DNA of 64,000 nucleotides from an uncultured Flavobacteriaceae bacterium (GCA_947494715.1 CANLWG010000007.1:62001-126000), one strand, 5' to 3'. Counted from the stretch's first letter, positions 42,693-52,153 are shown. A program made the numbers and translations. The notes: a model not told the origin generated them from the letters alone.

Positions 42693-43046
42693 ATGAAATT
42701 GGTTGGATATGTACTATCCCTTTTTTTGATTTTGGCATTTTTTACTTCGTGTGGTGAGGATGATTGTTGTGCGGATCGACTTCAAGGCAGATTTGTCCAT
42801 GAAATTCCCGATTGTTCCGATCAACAAACTTGTACGGAGTTTGTTCATTTCATAGATGCCTCTAGAGCTAATATACGCTTTGATGGCGGGGATACATCAT
42901 ATAGGTTTAATTATAGAGTTGAGGGCGATGAAGTTTTTTTGGAGCAAGAACCTACTTCAAGCTTTGCGCTTCCCTTTCATTTTAAGATTATCGATTCACA
43001 AACCTTGCAACGTAGCGATAATGGCGATTTATGGAAAAGGGAATGA
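42693..43046 (+). CDS. Small lipoprotein, hypothetical
   Basis: 117 aa. Lipobox FFTSC, with the mature end starting CGEDDCC. The acidic run after the Cys resembles the lipoprotein export signal described in Flavobacteriia, so surface exposure is possible. The rest is beta-rich with no family I recognise. It lies 68 bp after tyrS on the same strand. Confidence 0.75.
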   Translation: MKLVGYVLSLFLILAFFTSCGEDDCCADRLQGRFVHEIPDCSDQQTCTEFVHFIDASRANIRFDGGDTSYRFNYRVEGDEVFLEQEPTSSFALPFHFKIIDSQTLQRSDNGDLWKRE

Positions 43047-43234
43047 TAAACCCAGTTTTAAGTCTTTCTGCCTTATTCAAAATAATGAACTCTTATACGT
43101 AGAAATGCTAAGGATATTTGGAAGAAAGTGCACTGTGACCAACCTTGAAGGTTGCGCTAAGTTCATTTGGTGAACGGAAGAGAGTTTTCCAATTTTAGGG
43201 TTACGTTGGGATTTTTTTAAATGCAATTACATCG

Positions 43235-43813
43235 ATGAGAACCGTATTACTTATGAAGTTGATTTGGTCCGTTCTTCTTTTTGGATGTGACAAAACAGAT
43301 GATGAACCTATTTTGGCCAAAAATGATTATGAGGTTTATTCGGCAATTTTGAGTCAAGAGTTCTCCTTTATCAAAAGTCCATTGATTATGTCAACTACGT
43401 CAACGTTTAGGGTAGTAGACAAAGAATGGGTTTATGAAGGATATATTGCTCCGCAGGGAGTAAACAGAGACATTTTCAACGATTTAGTTTCCAGAAATGA
43501 TACAATATACACTTTGGAAGATGATTTTAATATTTCCCCAAGATTCGTTGAGTTTCTTTCTCAAGTAGAACTTGAGGCCATTTTCGAAAATGATGTGAAT
43601 TTTGATGGGTGGGATACATTTTATACTAAATTCCCTGATTCTGGAGGTATTATCCGTTTTTCCAGAGTAGGTTATAATTTGCAAGGCACAAAGGCCTTGG
43701 TGGAGTACACCTATTCATACCATTATTTAGGTGCTGATGGCGGCTACATTTATTTAAATCGAATGAATGGATCTTGGGTTATAGAAACTTTTATTTCTGT
43801 ATGGGCCTCATAG
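43235..43813 (+). CDS. Lipoprotein, hypothetical
   Basis: 192 aa. Lipobox LLFGC, followed by DKTDDEP, again acidic just after the Cys. The mature part has alternating beta strands (FRVVDKEWVYEGYI, GIIRFSRVGYNLQGTKALVEYTYSYHYLGADGG). I do not recognise the family. The last 6 bases overlap the convergent acyltransferase gene. The gap from 43047 to 43234 holds no gene. Confidence 0.75.
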   Translation: MRTVLLMKLIWSVLLFGCDKTDDEPILAKNDYEVYSAILSQEFSFIKSPLIMSTTSTFRVVDKEWVYEGYIAPQGVNRDIFNDLVSRNDTIYTLEDDFNISPRFVEFLSQVELEAIFENDVNFDGWDTFYTKFPDSGGIIRFSRVGYNLQGTKALVEYTYSYHYLGADGGYIYLNRMNGSWVIETFISVWAS

Positions 43814-44788
43814 CACCATCAAATTACATCCACGTATATCTGAATGGTCAAAACGACCTAAGATTTCAAAACTTCCATCTGCATACCGCTTTCCTAAATC
43901 TTGGGTTGCAATAAAGGAACAGGAATGTATATTGGCCAGATCTATAATGTTTATTCCTCCGGTTTTCCCATCCTTTTGTGGCGACAATGGATCTTCCGGA
44001 TCCCGAATCAAGACTTTCATCCATGGAGGAGTTTTAAAGAGGCCATTGCCCTGGGAATAGGCTTGGGACAATAATTCCGTCATTCCGTATTCGGAGTGGA
44101 TATGGCTTACGCCAAATCCTTTCTTAAGGATACTATGCAATGCCTCACGGACCACTTCTTTTCTTCTACCTTTCATCCCCCCGGTCTCCATAATAATGGT
44201 ATTTTTTAAAGAAAATGTATGTATTTCTACCAAATCCATCAAGGCAAAGGAAACACCTAGTAGCAGGGTTTGGCTTCCCTGGGCATCAAGGTGTACCAAC
44301 TTTTTTTTTAGGCCGTTCATATCATTTAGATAAAATCCGCTATCCGGGTGATGGCTTTGTTCAATAAGATCTTTTGCCATATAAATTAAAGAGGAGCCTT
44401 CTCTTTCCAAATAAGATGGGAGTAGTGCCAAAACGCAGTATTTGGAAATATCCCCATAAAAATGATTAAAAGCGGTCCGGTAACTTTTGGTGTATACAGA
44501 AGTATCGATAACATGGTGCCTACTGGTTCGGGTATTCGTGGTTCCACTACTGGCAAATACGATTTGGGGATTCTCTCTTGAGGAGATAATTTTCCTGGTC
44601 CTGAAAAACTCGATGGGCATAAAAGGTATTTCTTCAATACACCCCAGTTGATTCGGAGTTTTTCCCAAATAATTGCAGAAGTCATGATAAACGGGATTGT
44701 TGCTGTACTGAAAATGGAATATTTCCAATGCGAGGCAATCAAACTCCGATTTTGATTTTATCTCGAATATTTTATTGGTATCTATCAT
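43808..44788 (-). CDS. LuxE/PaaK-type acyl-protein synthetase-like protein
   Basis: About 326 aa from the ATG at 44788. The longer frame to 44848 would start inside the terminator hairpin. Features of the ANL adenylating superfamily branch with LuxE: FASSGTTNTRTSRH for ATP binding, ALLPSYLEREGSSL, and HSEYGMTELLSQAYSQG. LuxE-type enzymes activate fatty acids and pass them to a partner protein. No luxC-like gene is adjacent in the window. Substrate unknown. Confidence 0.82.
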   Translation of the reverse strand: MIDTNKIFEIKSKSEFDCLALEIFHFQYSNNPVYHDFCNYLGKTPNQLGCIEEIPFMPIEFFRTRKIISSRENPQIVFASSGTTNTRTSRHHVIDTSVYTKSYRTAFNHFYGDISKYCVLALLPSYLEREGSSLIYMAKDLIEQSHHPDSGFYLNDMNGLKKKLVHLDAQGSQTLLLGVSFALMDLVEIHTFSLKNTIIMETGGMKGRRKEVVREALHSILKKGFGVSHIHSEYGMTELLSQAYSQGNGLFKTPPWMKVLIRDPEDPLSPQKDGKTGGINIIDLANIHSCSFIATQDLGKRYADGSFEILGRFDHSDIRGCNLMVL

Positions 44789-44830
44789 GGGCCGTATGGG
44801 AGCAAAGGTAAGGGGATATGGCCAAAGCAT

Positions 44831-44862
44831 AAAAAAAGGCCCAATCATGGGCCCTTTTTTTT
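44831..44862. terminator. Terminator between the mini type IX gene and the acyltransferase
   Basis: GGCCCA (44838-44843) and TGGGCC (44848-44853) form a hairpin with runs of A before it and T after it. In the minus direction it ends the transcript of the gene ending at 44880. The symmetrical A and T runs would also let it act in the other direction. Confidence 0.85.
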
Positions 44863-44879
44863 ATCATCTTCAAAACCAA

Positions 44880-45203
44880 TTATTTTACGACAAGCTTTCT
44901 TGTCATGGTCTTGTTATTTTCGGTAACCTGTAACACATACACTCCTGAGACCAATTTAGAAATATTTAGGGCGTTGGACCGTATTCTATCCGTCAGGACT
45001 ACTTCCCCAAAAACATCATAAATGACAATGTCCTTATGGTAATTTTGGGCTGTGGTAATGTATACCACATCATCAAGAGCTGGGTTGGGATATAGCTTGA
45101 AGGTGGAATTCTCCGTCGTAGAGGCAAGAGGAGCACTAACGACTTCCTGACCGTATACGGAAATAGCAAATAGCATAAATATGCCAAAGTAGATTTTTTG
45201 CAT
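44880..45203 (-). CDS. Minimal type IX sorting-domain protein 1
   Basis: 107 aa. A signal peptide (FGIFMLFAISVYGQ) and about 15 residues lead straight into a type A sorting domain that fills the rest of the protein. Its features are FKLYPNPALDDVVYI, IVIYDVFGEVVL, ISKLVSGVYVLQVTENNKTMTRKLVVK. No cargo domain is present. It resembles the gene at 45443-45751 throughout. It is the last gene of a minus-strand cluster with a TonB-dependent receptor. Function unknown. Confidence 0.85.
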   Translation of the reverse strand: MQKIYFGIFMLFAISVYGQEVVSAPLASTTENSTFKLYPNPALDDVVYITTAQNYHKDIVIYDVFGEVVLTDRIRSNALNISKLVSGVYVLQVTENNKTMTRKLVVK

Positions 45204-45442
45204 AGGTATTGATTTGGGATCAACATTATAAAGATACAGAAAGGGACTACGTACCCGATGAAAATGTTGTGAAATTCGATAAATTGTAGGTGAATAAAAC
45301 GAGACAAACCGTTCATCGGATTTTTCTACCTATTATCGGATGTAAGAATAAAGGGATTCTTTATGAAAACGCTGATACAAAGAGATTTAATTTCCTTTTT
45401 TTGGATGGACTATTGGTACCGACCCATTTCAAAAAGATAGGT

Positions 45443-45751
45443 CTATTTAACGATAAGCTTCCGGGTGGCCACCTTGTTTCTTTCAAAAACACGTAGGACA
45501 TATACTCCCGCATCCAAATCGGATAAATTTAATTCATTGCCCAGTAGAGTGGTCTGTAACACCTTGGTTCCCAGGACATCAAAAATCAGAATTTTCTTCG
45601 GGGCATTTTCCGTAGTATTGATATAAACCTTGCCTTGAGTAACAGGATTAGGATAAAGCGTAAACCCGTCTATGTCCCCATTGGCCTTGGCATTTTGCGA
45701 ATAGCTGATGGAAATGAAAAGAAGAAAAAAGACGAGGTAAAGGTGCTTCAT
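45443..45751 (-). CDS. Minimal type IX sorting-domain protein 2
   Basis: 102 aa from the ATG at 45751. The longer frame adds a hydrophobic part that does not look like a signal peptide. A signal peptide (LYLVFFLLFISISYSQ) is followed by GFTLYPNPVTQGKVYI, ILIFDVLGTKVL, LSDLDAGVYVLRVFERNKVATRKLIVK, a complete type A sorting domain with no other domain. It aligns with its downstream neighbour over most positions and looks like a tandem duplicate. The 239-bp gap between the two holds no other gene. Confidence 0.85.
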   Translation of the reverse strand: MKHLYLVFFLLFISISYSQNAKANGDIDGFTLYPNPVTQGKVYINTTENAPKKILIFDVLGTKVLQTTLLGNELNLSDLDAGVYVLRVFERNKVATRKLIVK

Positions 45752-45848
45752 AAAGTATGGGTAACAAATGGCGTACCACAAATATAGGAATTCTGGTATA
45801 TGAAGTCCGTTTGAGGGCCGCAATCCTAGAAAAAATTCGATGAAATGC

Positions 45849-45875
45849 ACAAAGCCCACAATTTGCGGGCTTTGT
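45849..45875. terminator. Hairpin after the surface lipoprotein gene
   Basis: ACAAAGCCC (45849-45857) and GGGCTTTGT (45867-45875) form a perfect 9-bp stem 24 nt after the stop codon of the lipoprotein gene ending at 45900. The U-run on the minus strand is weak, so it may be only a partial terminator. Confidence 0.55.
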
Positions 45876-45899
45876 CTTTGTTCTTTTACTGAAAAACTG

Positions 45900-47099
45900 C
45901 TAAAACCCTACTGTCCATCCGGCACCCCAAGTGGCGACATCCGTACCCGTGCCGTTTCCGATACCGGTCACCAAATCGGCTTCTGTTGATACGCCTCCAT
46001 CAATAGATGTGTTCTCAACTACATCCGTGAAGGTTACATCTGTAAATGACAGGAAACCATCAACTATACTTTGCGAGGTAGGTGTGCCAGCCTCATCATC
46101 GTCTACGGAGATACCGGTAGCTTTACCAATAATTTCGATGTTGGAAAAAGTACCTTGAGTTCCTGCCCTAAGCAAAAATCCTCTCGTACTGTCATTATCC
46201 CCACTTTCACTTTCAATAGTTACATTAGTGACGGTTGGGTTTGAAAAAGCTCCAGAGGCATTGGTAAAATCAGTATTGAAACCATCACATTCAAATGCTT
46301 CATCCCCTATGCCACTTCCCTGTAAAACAAAGGCATCTGTAATGGTACCGCTGTACCCTTCGGTCCAGTCAATAGAATCGTCCTCGGCATTGACAACCAC
46401 TACAAAACTTGCATTAACTGTACCGCCAAAGAATTCCACACCATCGTCCGCACCTTCAAAAGCTTGAATAAATTCAATGGTTGTACCGCCACCTACACCG
46501 TAAAAGGAAAAGCCATTATTTTCAGATTGTCCATCTGCAGCACCTCCTGAAAATTGTACGCGCACGTAGCGGAGTACACCTGAGTTATCATCTGCAATAT
46601 CACCGCCGTAGGGCAAATTTCCTATCTCTGAAGTAGCTGTGGAAGTCCCAGTTACCGAATTAACGGGGGCTCTACCTAAAAGAATCAATCCTCCCCAATC
46701 TCCAGCTGAAGGTGCGGTTGAGTTTGATGTAAATATAATAGGACTTGAAGGTGTGCCGTTGGCAACGATCTGTGCGCCTTGTTCAATGGCCAAATATACA
46801 TTTGGGCCTGCTTCTGCCCTAATAATGGTTCCTGGCTCAATTGTGAGTACGGTACCGGATGCAACAATAGTAGCACCGGTGATAAGATACTCAGTATCGG
46901 ATGTTAAAGTAAGGTCTTCGGTAATAGAACCTGATCCGGGGGTAAGAATCACGGTGTCCGTACCTCCTCCTTCACTACCTTCATTATTATTGACAGTGGT
47001 TACACTGTTATCGTTTATTACGATATCTGCGGTATCATCGCTTTCACAAGCTATAAAAACTAAAGCTGCTATACTTAATACTAATAATTTGCTTTTCAT
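45900..47099 (-). CDS. Surface lipoprotein with beta-helix-like repeats, TonB-receptor partner
   Basis: 399 aa. Lipobox LVFIAC, mature end CESDDTAD, close to the S-D-D type export signal known for Flavobacterium surface lipoproteins. From about residue 55 the sequence has repeated Gly/Asn/Asp-rich strands of the kind forming right-handed beta-helices (LTIEPGTIIRAEAG, SPIIFTSNSTAPSAGDWGGLILLG, FEGADDGVEFFGGTVNASFVVV). It lies 38 bp after the TonB-dependent receptor. It could be the substrate-capturing partner of that receptor, in the place a SusD protein would have. Substrate unknown. Confidence 0.8.
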   Translation of the reverse strand: MKSKLLVLSIAALVFIACESDDTADIVINDNSVTTVNNNEGSEGGGTDTVILTPGSGSITEDLTLTSDTEYLITGATIVASGTVLTIEPGTIIRAEAGPNVYLAIEQGAQIVANGTPSSPIIFTSNSTAPSAGDWGGLILLGRAPVNSVTGTSTATSEIGNLPYGGDIADDNSGVLRYVRVQFSGGAADGQSENNGFSFYGVGGGTTIEFIQAFEGADDGVEFFGGTVNASFVVVVNAEDDSIDWTEGYSGTITDAFVLQGSGIGDEAFECDGFNTDFTNASGAFSNPTVTNVTIESESGDNDSTRGFLLRAGTQGTFSNIEIIGKATGISVDDDEAGTPTSQSIVDGFLSFTDVTFTDVVENTSIDGGVSTEADLVTGIGNGTGTDVATWGAGWTVGF

Positions 47100-47137
47100 T
47101 GTTTTTGAGTTTAAAAATGTAATTAAGGATTATTTGT

Positions 47138-49975
47138 TTAAAATTTGTATTTAAGGGTTAGTCCAATATTTATTCCCAGATTGTATTCCCTAATAATTAC
47201 GTCCCCGCTTCCTGTTCCTTCCCTTCTCAATGTTATATCTGGATTCAAGAGGTTCATTGCACTTAGATTGGCTTCAAAATGTTCGCCAATAGGGTTCTTC
47301 CATATAAAATTTAAGGTAGGAACTCCGTTTTCTACGATATTTCCCAAAGAGCCTGCACCAAGGGCAAAAATTCTATCGGAAAAATAGGAGAATACTAAAG
47401 TAGCCTTGGGCTCATAGTTTTTAAATATGGGACTATAATTAATATCTGCGTTTACTATAAGGGGAGATGCACCTTCAAGTTCATCGGAGGTCCTGTCAAA
47501 TGATGTCCCAAATGAATTATCTTCCCCGGCCTCAATTGTTTTAAGATCTTGATCTGTGTGAGTGTATGCTGCGTTAAGCCCCACGGAAAGCGTAGCATTT
47601 TCTTCAACATCGGCAACTATATTTTTTCGGACTTCCAACTCAACACCATAGGCCTCTGCCTGATCTCCAGTACGGAAAAAGCGCTGTGTTCCAGTAGCAT
47701 CGGCCGCAATGACGCGGTTCACTGGATTCTGTATCAATTTGCCAAAAGCGGCAATTGAAAGAATTTCACCGCGGTTGAAAAACCACTCGTACTTCAAGTC
47801 AAAATTGTAGATGTCGGAATAGTTTACCCCAGTTCCTGTTCTTCCACCAAAAAGATCCGGATTACCCCCTACACGTTGCGTAACAGCTTCGTACACAAAG
47901 GGAGCGGTTTCCTTAAACTCAGGGAATGATACGGTATTGCTGAACGCAAAACGTAGATTGGAATCATCGTTCAGGGCATATCGAACATTTAGACTTGGTA
48001 AAAAAATATTTTCATAGACATCCCGGAAGCCTGGGTCGTTCGGAGGAAGGTTAATAACATCATACTCAATCTCCTGACTAACCGATTCCGCCCTAAGGCC
48101 GGGTACGATCAACCATTTGTCACTTGGACGGAATTCTAACGAGACAAAGCCGGCATGGATATCCAAATTACCTTTATATGTATTATCCGGCAAACCCGGT
48201 CTATTAACTGCACCAATTTCATTATTTATGGGATTTAAATTTCTTATTTCATATAGTGCATCTTCATTACCCGTAAGGCTGCTATTCTCAATGGTGAAAA
48301 ATGAATTAAAATTATCAACATCAAGGATTGGGGTAGTCCTATCAAAAATTCGATACCCATAACGAATACTGTTGAACCTACGTTCCTTGGTCCTTCCATT
48401 ATAGCCAAAATTCAGTTTTACCTTCTCCGAAATCATGTAGCCAAGGTTAATGAAACTATTAAGTTCATCATCCTCGATGCTCTGAAAGAATCGCTGATTC
48501 TCAAAAGCAGTATTTGTGAAGAATACCGGATTGGTATCTGGGTCATTATCCAAAGCAAACTGGTAGTTTTCCAGGGTAAGTCGTTTTCTGTCCGGTTCAT
48601 CGGAAAAAACTTTGTTAAAACCCGTTCCCCAGTCCAGTGTCCATTTTTCGTCAAAAGTATGCCGTCCGGTCAATTGGTTTACAAAAATCATATCCTGATT
48701 GAACTGTACGTTGGAAATGAAAAAACCATTATCCGAAGTGATGCCATCACGATTGAATCCTTCCCCATTTACACCATAGAAACCTACGGCATCTGTAGAA
48801 CTGTTTATAAACAATGAGCTATACTTGATTCTATGTTGATCATTTATTTTATAGGTTATATTCCCCAATGCAGTGGTAGTAGTTTTATAGGTAAACTCCC
48901 TTGTATTCGGGAAATCAAATTTTAGCACGTTGGTAAAGTCCCTTGCCGGGCCTTCCCATAATTCATAACCATTACTAAAACTGGCAGTTCCAAAGAAACT
49001 CAAATGAGACTCATTGTTGAAATTTATGGAATAGCCACCTTCCATAGCCCCGTTAAAGTTTATTGGGTCAGCTGCATCTTGTGGGTCTACCCCATGTGAA
49101 AGGATAATTGCAAAAGGGTCATTATCGTATCTGTTATAAAAACCAAAATAACTTGGACCTTCACTTCTAAGAAATGCCTCACCGGATGCGTTAGTGTTCA
49201 ATCCACTTCCCAAAGAAACCTCAAAATAACCGCTGCCAGTATATTCCTTTGAATCAATATTGACGTTCCCAGCTGAAAAATCCCCATAAAAAGCCGGGGT
49301 ATATGCCTTACTTACAGAAACATTTTCAATAATACTTGAAGAGAAAAGGTTTAAGTCTATATTCTTCTTATTAACGTCGTTAGAAGGCAACGACAAACCG
49401 TTCATTGTAGTGTTTTGATATCTATCCCCTAGACCGCGTACATACACATTACTCGATCCCTGTTGTTTGGAAATACCGGAAATTTGGGCGATGGCCGCTG
49501 CCGCGTCATCTATTCCCTTACGGGTAAGTGCTTCTGCACTAATTGCCTCTTTTATTTCCAATGCTTTTTTTTGGTCCAATAGCAGTGCGATTTCAGAATC
49601 CTTCCTTGCTACTTGGGTAATAATTACTTCATCCAAGGACACCCCTTCAGAGGCACTCATAGGCACATTGATGGTAGTAACTTTGCCAGCAACGACCTCG
49701 ACATTGGGTATCTCCACAGTTTCGTAACCCAAATAACTAAAAACAATGGTGTGTACTCCTGGTTCTAGACTGGGGAATTCATACAGACCATCAAAATCCG
49801 AAGTGGTTCCCTTTGTAGTCCCTTTGAGTAATACGTTGGCAAAAGCCAAAGGTTCGTTGTTCAGTTCTTTGTCAGTAAGTTTTCCCACTATACTTCCTGT
49901 ATCCTGTGCATGGACCATGCCTGCCATACAAAGAACAAATACTGCAAAAATATGCTTCATCAGGTTATGTTTCAT
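47138..49975 (-). CDS. TonB-dependent receptor, carboxypeptidase-regulatory-domain type
   Basis: About 945 aa from the ATG at 49975. The frame runs on to 50023, but the signal peptide (KHIFAVFVLCMAGMVHAQ) fits the later start, with 49960 another option. After it comes a CarboxypepD_reg-like domain (GSIVGKLTDKELNNEPLAFANVLLKG). The plug domain follows (DSEIALLLDQKKALEIKEAISAE, VYVRGLGDRYQNTTMNGLSLPS), then a 22-strand-type barrel ending in KYKF. It is divergent from a PhoB-like regulator, which may control it. Substrate unknown. Confidence 0.92.
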   Translation of the reverse strand: MKHNLMKHIFAVFVLCMAGMVHAQDTGSIVGKLTDKELNNEPLAFANVLLKGTTKGTTSDFDGLYEFPSLEPGVHTIVFSYLGYETVEIPNVEVVAGKVTTINVPMSASEGVSLDEVIITQVARKDSEIALLLDQKKALEIKEAISAEALTRKGIDDAAAAIAQISGISKQQGSSNVYVRGLGDRYQNTTMNGLSLPSNDVNKKNIDLNLFSSSIIENVSVSKAYTPAFYGDFSAGNVNIDSKEYTGSGYFEVSLGSGLNTNASGEAFLRSEGPSYFGFYNRYDNDPFAIILSHGVDPQDAADPINFNGAMEGGYSINFNNESHLSFFGTASFSNGYELWEGPARDFTNVLKFDFPNTREFTYKTTTTALGNITYKINDQHRIKYSSLFINSSTDAVGFYGVNGEGFNRDGITSDNGFFISNVQFNQDMIFVNQLTGRHTFDEKWTLDWGTGFNKVFSDEPDRKRLTLENYQFALDNDPDTNPVFFTNTAFENQRFFQSIEDDELNSFINLGYMISEKVKLNFGYNGRTKERRFNSIRYGYRIFDRTTPILDVDNFNSFFTIENSSLTGNEDALYEIRNLNPINNEIGAVNRPGLPDNTYKGNLDIHAGFVSLEFRPSDKWLIVPGLRAESVSQEIEYDVINLPPNDPGFRDVYENIFLPSLNVRYALNDDSNLRFAFSNTVSFPEFKETAPFVYEAVTQRVGGNPDLFGGRTGTGVNYSDIYNFDLKYEWFFNRGEILSIAAFGKLIQNPVNRVIAADATGTQRFFRTGDQAEAYGVELEVRKNIVADVEENATLSVGLNAAYTHTDQDLKTIEAGEDNSFGTSFDRTSDELEGASPLIVNADINYSPIFKNYEPKATLVFSYFSDRIFALGAGSLGNIVENGVPTLNFIWKNPIGEHFEANLSAMNLLNPDITLRREGTGSGDVIIREYNLGINIGLTLKYKF

Positions 49976-50053
49976 TTTCAGCGCAAAGAACGCGAGGCGC
50001 TGTAAAAGGCGGGTTACCCTCATGTTAAACCTTTATTGCAATAATGTTATGTA

Positions 50054-50079
50054 AACGTTACTATATTAAATGAACGTTA
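50054..50079. repeat. AACGTTA direct repeats between the receptor and phoB-like genes
   Basis: AACGTTA occurs at 50054-50060 and 50073-50079, a 19-bp period, in the gap between the receptor start and the response regulator promoter. PhoB-type regulators bind direct repeats, so this may be an operator, but the units are short. Confidence 0.4.
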
Positions 50080-50084
50080 AGCCG

Positions 50085-50115
50085 TTTCGGGATAATCCTA
50101 TTATCTTTACATTTG
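50085..50115 (+). promoter_or_regulatory. phoB-like promoter
   Basis: TTTC (50085-50088), 19 nt, then TACATTTG (50108-50115), the same arrangement as at 4016-4046. The leader to the likely ATG at 50251 is about 130 nt and includes CCCATC/GATGGG (50198-50219), a small hairpin just before the coding region. Confidence 0.55.
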
Positions 50116-50250
50116 GTGGATTAACAATTCTAAAAGCGATGAAATGAGCCATGATGAGGGACTGATTTCCGCGGAACCCGTTCAAAGGCGAATTACCCAT
50201 CCGTGCCAATATAGATGGGCGGTCGATTTATTGAAAACAAAAGCCAACAG

Positions 50251-50937
50251 ATGAAGAAAAAAGACATTAGAATACTTTTAGTGGACGATGAGGCGGATAT
50301 TCTGGAAATCGTTAGTTATAACCTTTCTTCGGAGGGTTACCAAGTTTTTACCGCCAAAAATGGGGTAGAAGGCGTGGTCAAGGCGAAAAAAAAATTGCCG
50401 CATCTGATTATTTTGGACGTAATGATGCCCGAAATGGATGGTATAGAGGCATGTGAGATTATGCGCAATACCTCCGAACTGGAGAATACCATTATTACCT
50501 TTCTAACTGCTAGAGGTGAGGATTACTCGCAAGTCGCCGGTTTTGATGCCGGGGCCGATGATTACATCACAAAGCCTATAAAACCCAAGGTTCTTGTAAG
50601 TAAGGTAAAGGCATTGCTCCGTAGGCTAAAGGAAGATGCGGAGCCACAAGAGGACATTGTTAAAGTGGGCAACATTGTTATTAATAGGGAGGAATATAAA
50701 ATTGTGAACAACGGTAAGGAAATTGTACTTCCACGAAAGGAATTTGAACTTTTGGCATTGTTGACATCAAAACCCAGCAAGGTTTTTAAAAGAGAGGTAA
50801 TTCTGGACAAAGTATGGGGCAATGAAGTCGTTGTAGGAGGCCGTACCATAGATGTACATATTCGTAAGCTTCGAGAAAAAATTGGTGAGAATCATTTTAA
50901 GACCGTTAAGGGAGTGGGCTATAAGTTTGTGCTATAA
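50251..50937 (+). CDS. PhoB-like response regulator
   Basis: 228 aa from the ATG at 50251. An in-frame ATG at 50215 would add 12 residues before the receiver domain. The receiver domain has VDDEADILE, LIILDVMMPEMDG with the phosphorylated Asp, and DDYITKPIKP. The C-terminal OmpR/PhoB-type winged helix ends RTIDVHIRKLREKIGE, KTVKGVGYKF. Its stop codon overlaps the histidine kinase start. The name reflects similarity only. What it senses is not known. Confidence 0.9.
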   Translation: MKKKDIRILLVDDEADILEIVSYNLSSEGYQVFTAKNGVEGVVKAKKKLPHLIILDVMMPEMDGIEACEIMRNTSELENTIITFLTARGEDYSQVAGFDAGADDYITKPIKPKVLVSKVKALLRRLKEDAEPQEDIVKVGNIVINREEYKIVNNGKEIVLPRKEFELLALLTSKPSKVFKREVILDKVWGNEVVVGGRTIDVHIRKLREKIGENHFKTVKGVGYKFVL

Positions 50938-52001
50938 TGGCCATTAAGCTTAAGAGGTCATATAAATTCGCTTTTAGATCTGCAGTACTGATTACCATAT
51001 CGTCTTCTTTACTTTTGGGCGGTCTTTTGTATTTTCTACAGACTTTGAACTGGTCTATCATTGTTCTTTTTTCATTTTTGGTCTTTATAAGCTCCTTTGC
51101 CGTACTTCAGATTAGGATAGAGAAGTTTATATATAGAAGGATTAAAAAAATCTATGATGATGTGGCGCTTTTGGATTCTTCCTCCCTTACTTCAGGCCCG
51201 ATTACTACGGATATGCGGACGCTTACAGCCGAAATCGAAAAATTTGCACAGGATAAGAAAATTGAAATAGATACATTAAAAATCCGTGAAGAGTATCGAA
51301 AAGATTTTCTGGGCAACGTTTCACACGAATTGAAGACTCCTCTTTTTACTGTCCAAGGTTACATCCTGACTTTATTGGATGGGGCTATGGAAGACAAGAA
51401 TATTCGTAAGAAATATTTGCAGAGGGCCAATAAAGCTGTAGAGCGACTTATATACATTATTAAGGATTTGGATTTGATAACCAAATTGGAGGTAGGGGAC
51501 CTTAACTTGGAACGGGAAGATTTTGATATCATAGAACTTATCCATAACGTTTTTGACCTATTGGAAATGAAGGCTGCCAAAAAAAAGATAGCCCTTACCT
51601 TTGATATGGAGTATACCGAGCCTATTTACGTGTATGCCGATATGGAAAAAATCCAGCAGGTATTGACCAACCTTTTGGTAAACTCCATTAAATATGGCCA
51701 TATGGATGGCACTTCCGAGGTGAGCGTGGAAAACCTTATCAAAAACAAGGTTATCATCAGGGTGACCGATAACGGTGAGGGAATCCCGCAAAAGCATATC
51801 CCTCGTTTGTTTGAGCGATTTTATCGAGTGGACAAAAGTGGCAGTAGAAGTGAGGGTGGTTCCGGGTTGGGCCTCTCCATAGTAAAGCATATTATTGAGG
51901 CCCATGACGAAAAAATCTATGTAGAAAGTGTAGAGGAGGTAGGTTCTGAATTTTCCTTTACCCTGGAAAAAGCGAAAAAAAACGAAGCGAAATCCACCTG
52001 A
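50937..52001 (+). CDS. PhoR-like sensor histidine kinase
   Basis: 354 aa. Two N-terminal membrane helices (FRSAVLITISSSLLLGGLLY and LNWSIIVLFSFLVFISSFAV) with almost no periplasmic loop, so sensing is probably inside the membrane or by a partner. The HisKA H-box is FLGNVSHELKTPLFTVQGY, and the HATPase motifs are NLLVNSIKYG, DNGEGIP and GGSGLGLSIVKHI. It shares TAATG with the regulator gene, which fits tight translational coupling. Confidence 0.93.
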   Translation: MAIKLKRSYKFAFRSAVLITISSSLLLGGLLYFLQTLNWSIIVLFSFLVFISSFAVLQIRIEKFIYRRIKKIYDDVALLDSSSLTSGPITTDMRTLTAEIEKFAQDKKIEIDTLKIREEYRKDFLGNVSHELKTPLFTVQGYILTLLDGAMEDKNIRKKYLQRANKAVERLIYIIKDLDLITKLEVGDLNLEREDFDIIELIHNVFDLLEMKAAKKKIALTFDMEYTEPIYVYADMEKIQQVLTNLLVNSIKYGHMDGTSEVSVENLIKNKVIIRVTDNGEGIPQKHIPRLFERFYRVDKSGSRSEGGSGLGLSIVKHIIEAHDEKIYVESVEEVGSEFSFTLEKAKKNEAKST

Positions 52002-52145
52002 ATATCAAACTATTTTAGACCCCACATAGAATTGCAAATAATAGCCTGTCCAAGATCTTACTTCATCTAAAGGAGCTACAAAAATTCTTTTACCATAAGA
52101 CATATAGGTTTCCGGAACAAAATCTTTAAGGAATAAAGATTTCCT

Positions 52146-52153
52146 TAGCTTTG
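52146..52153 (+). promoter_or_regulatory. trmB promoter, -7 box
   Basis: TAGCTTTG matches TAnnTTTG, 24 nt before the GTG start of trmB. The 176-bp gap before trmB holds no gene. Confidence 0.5.
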
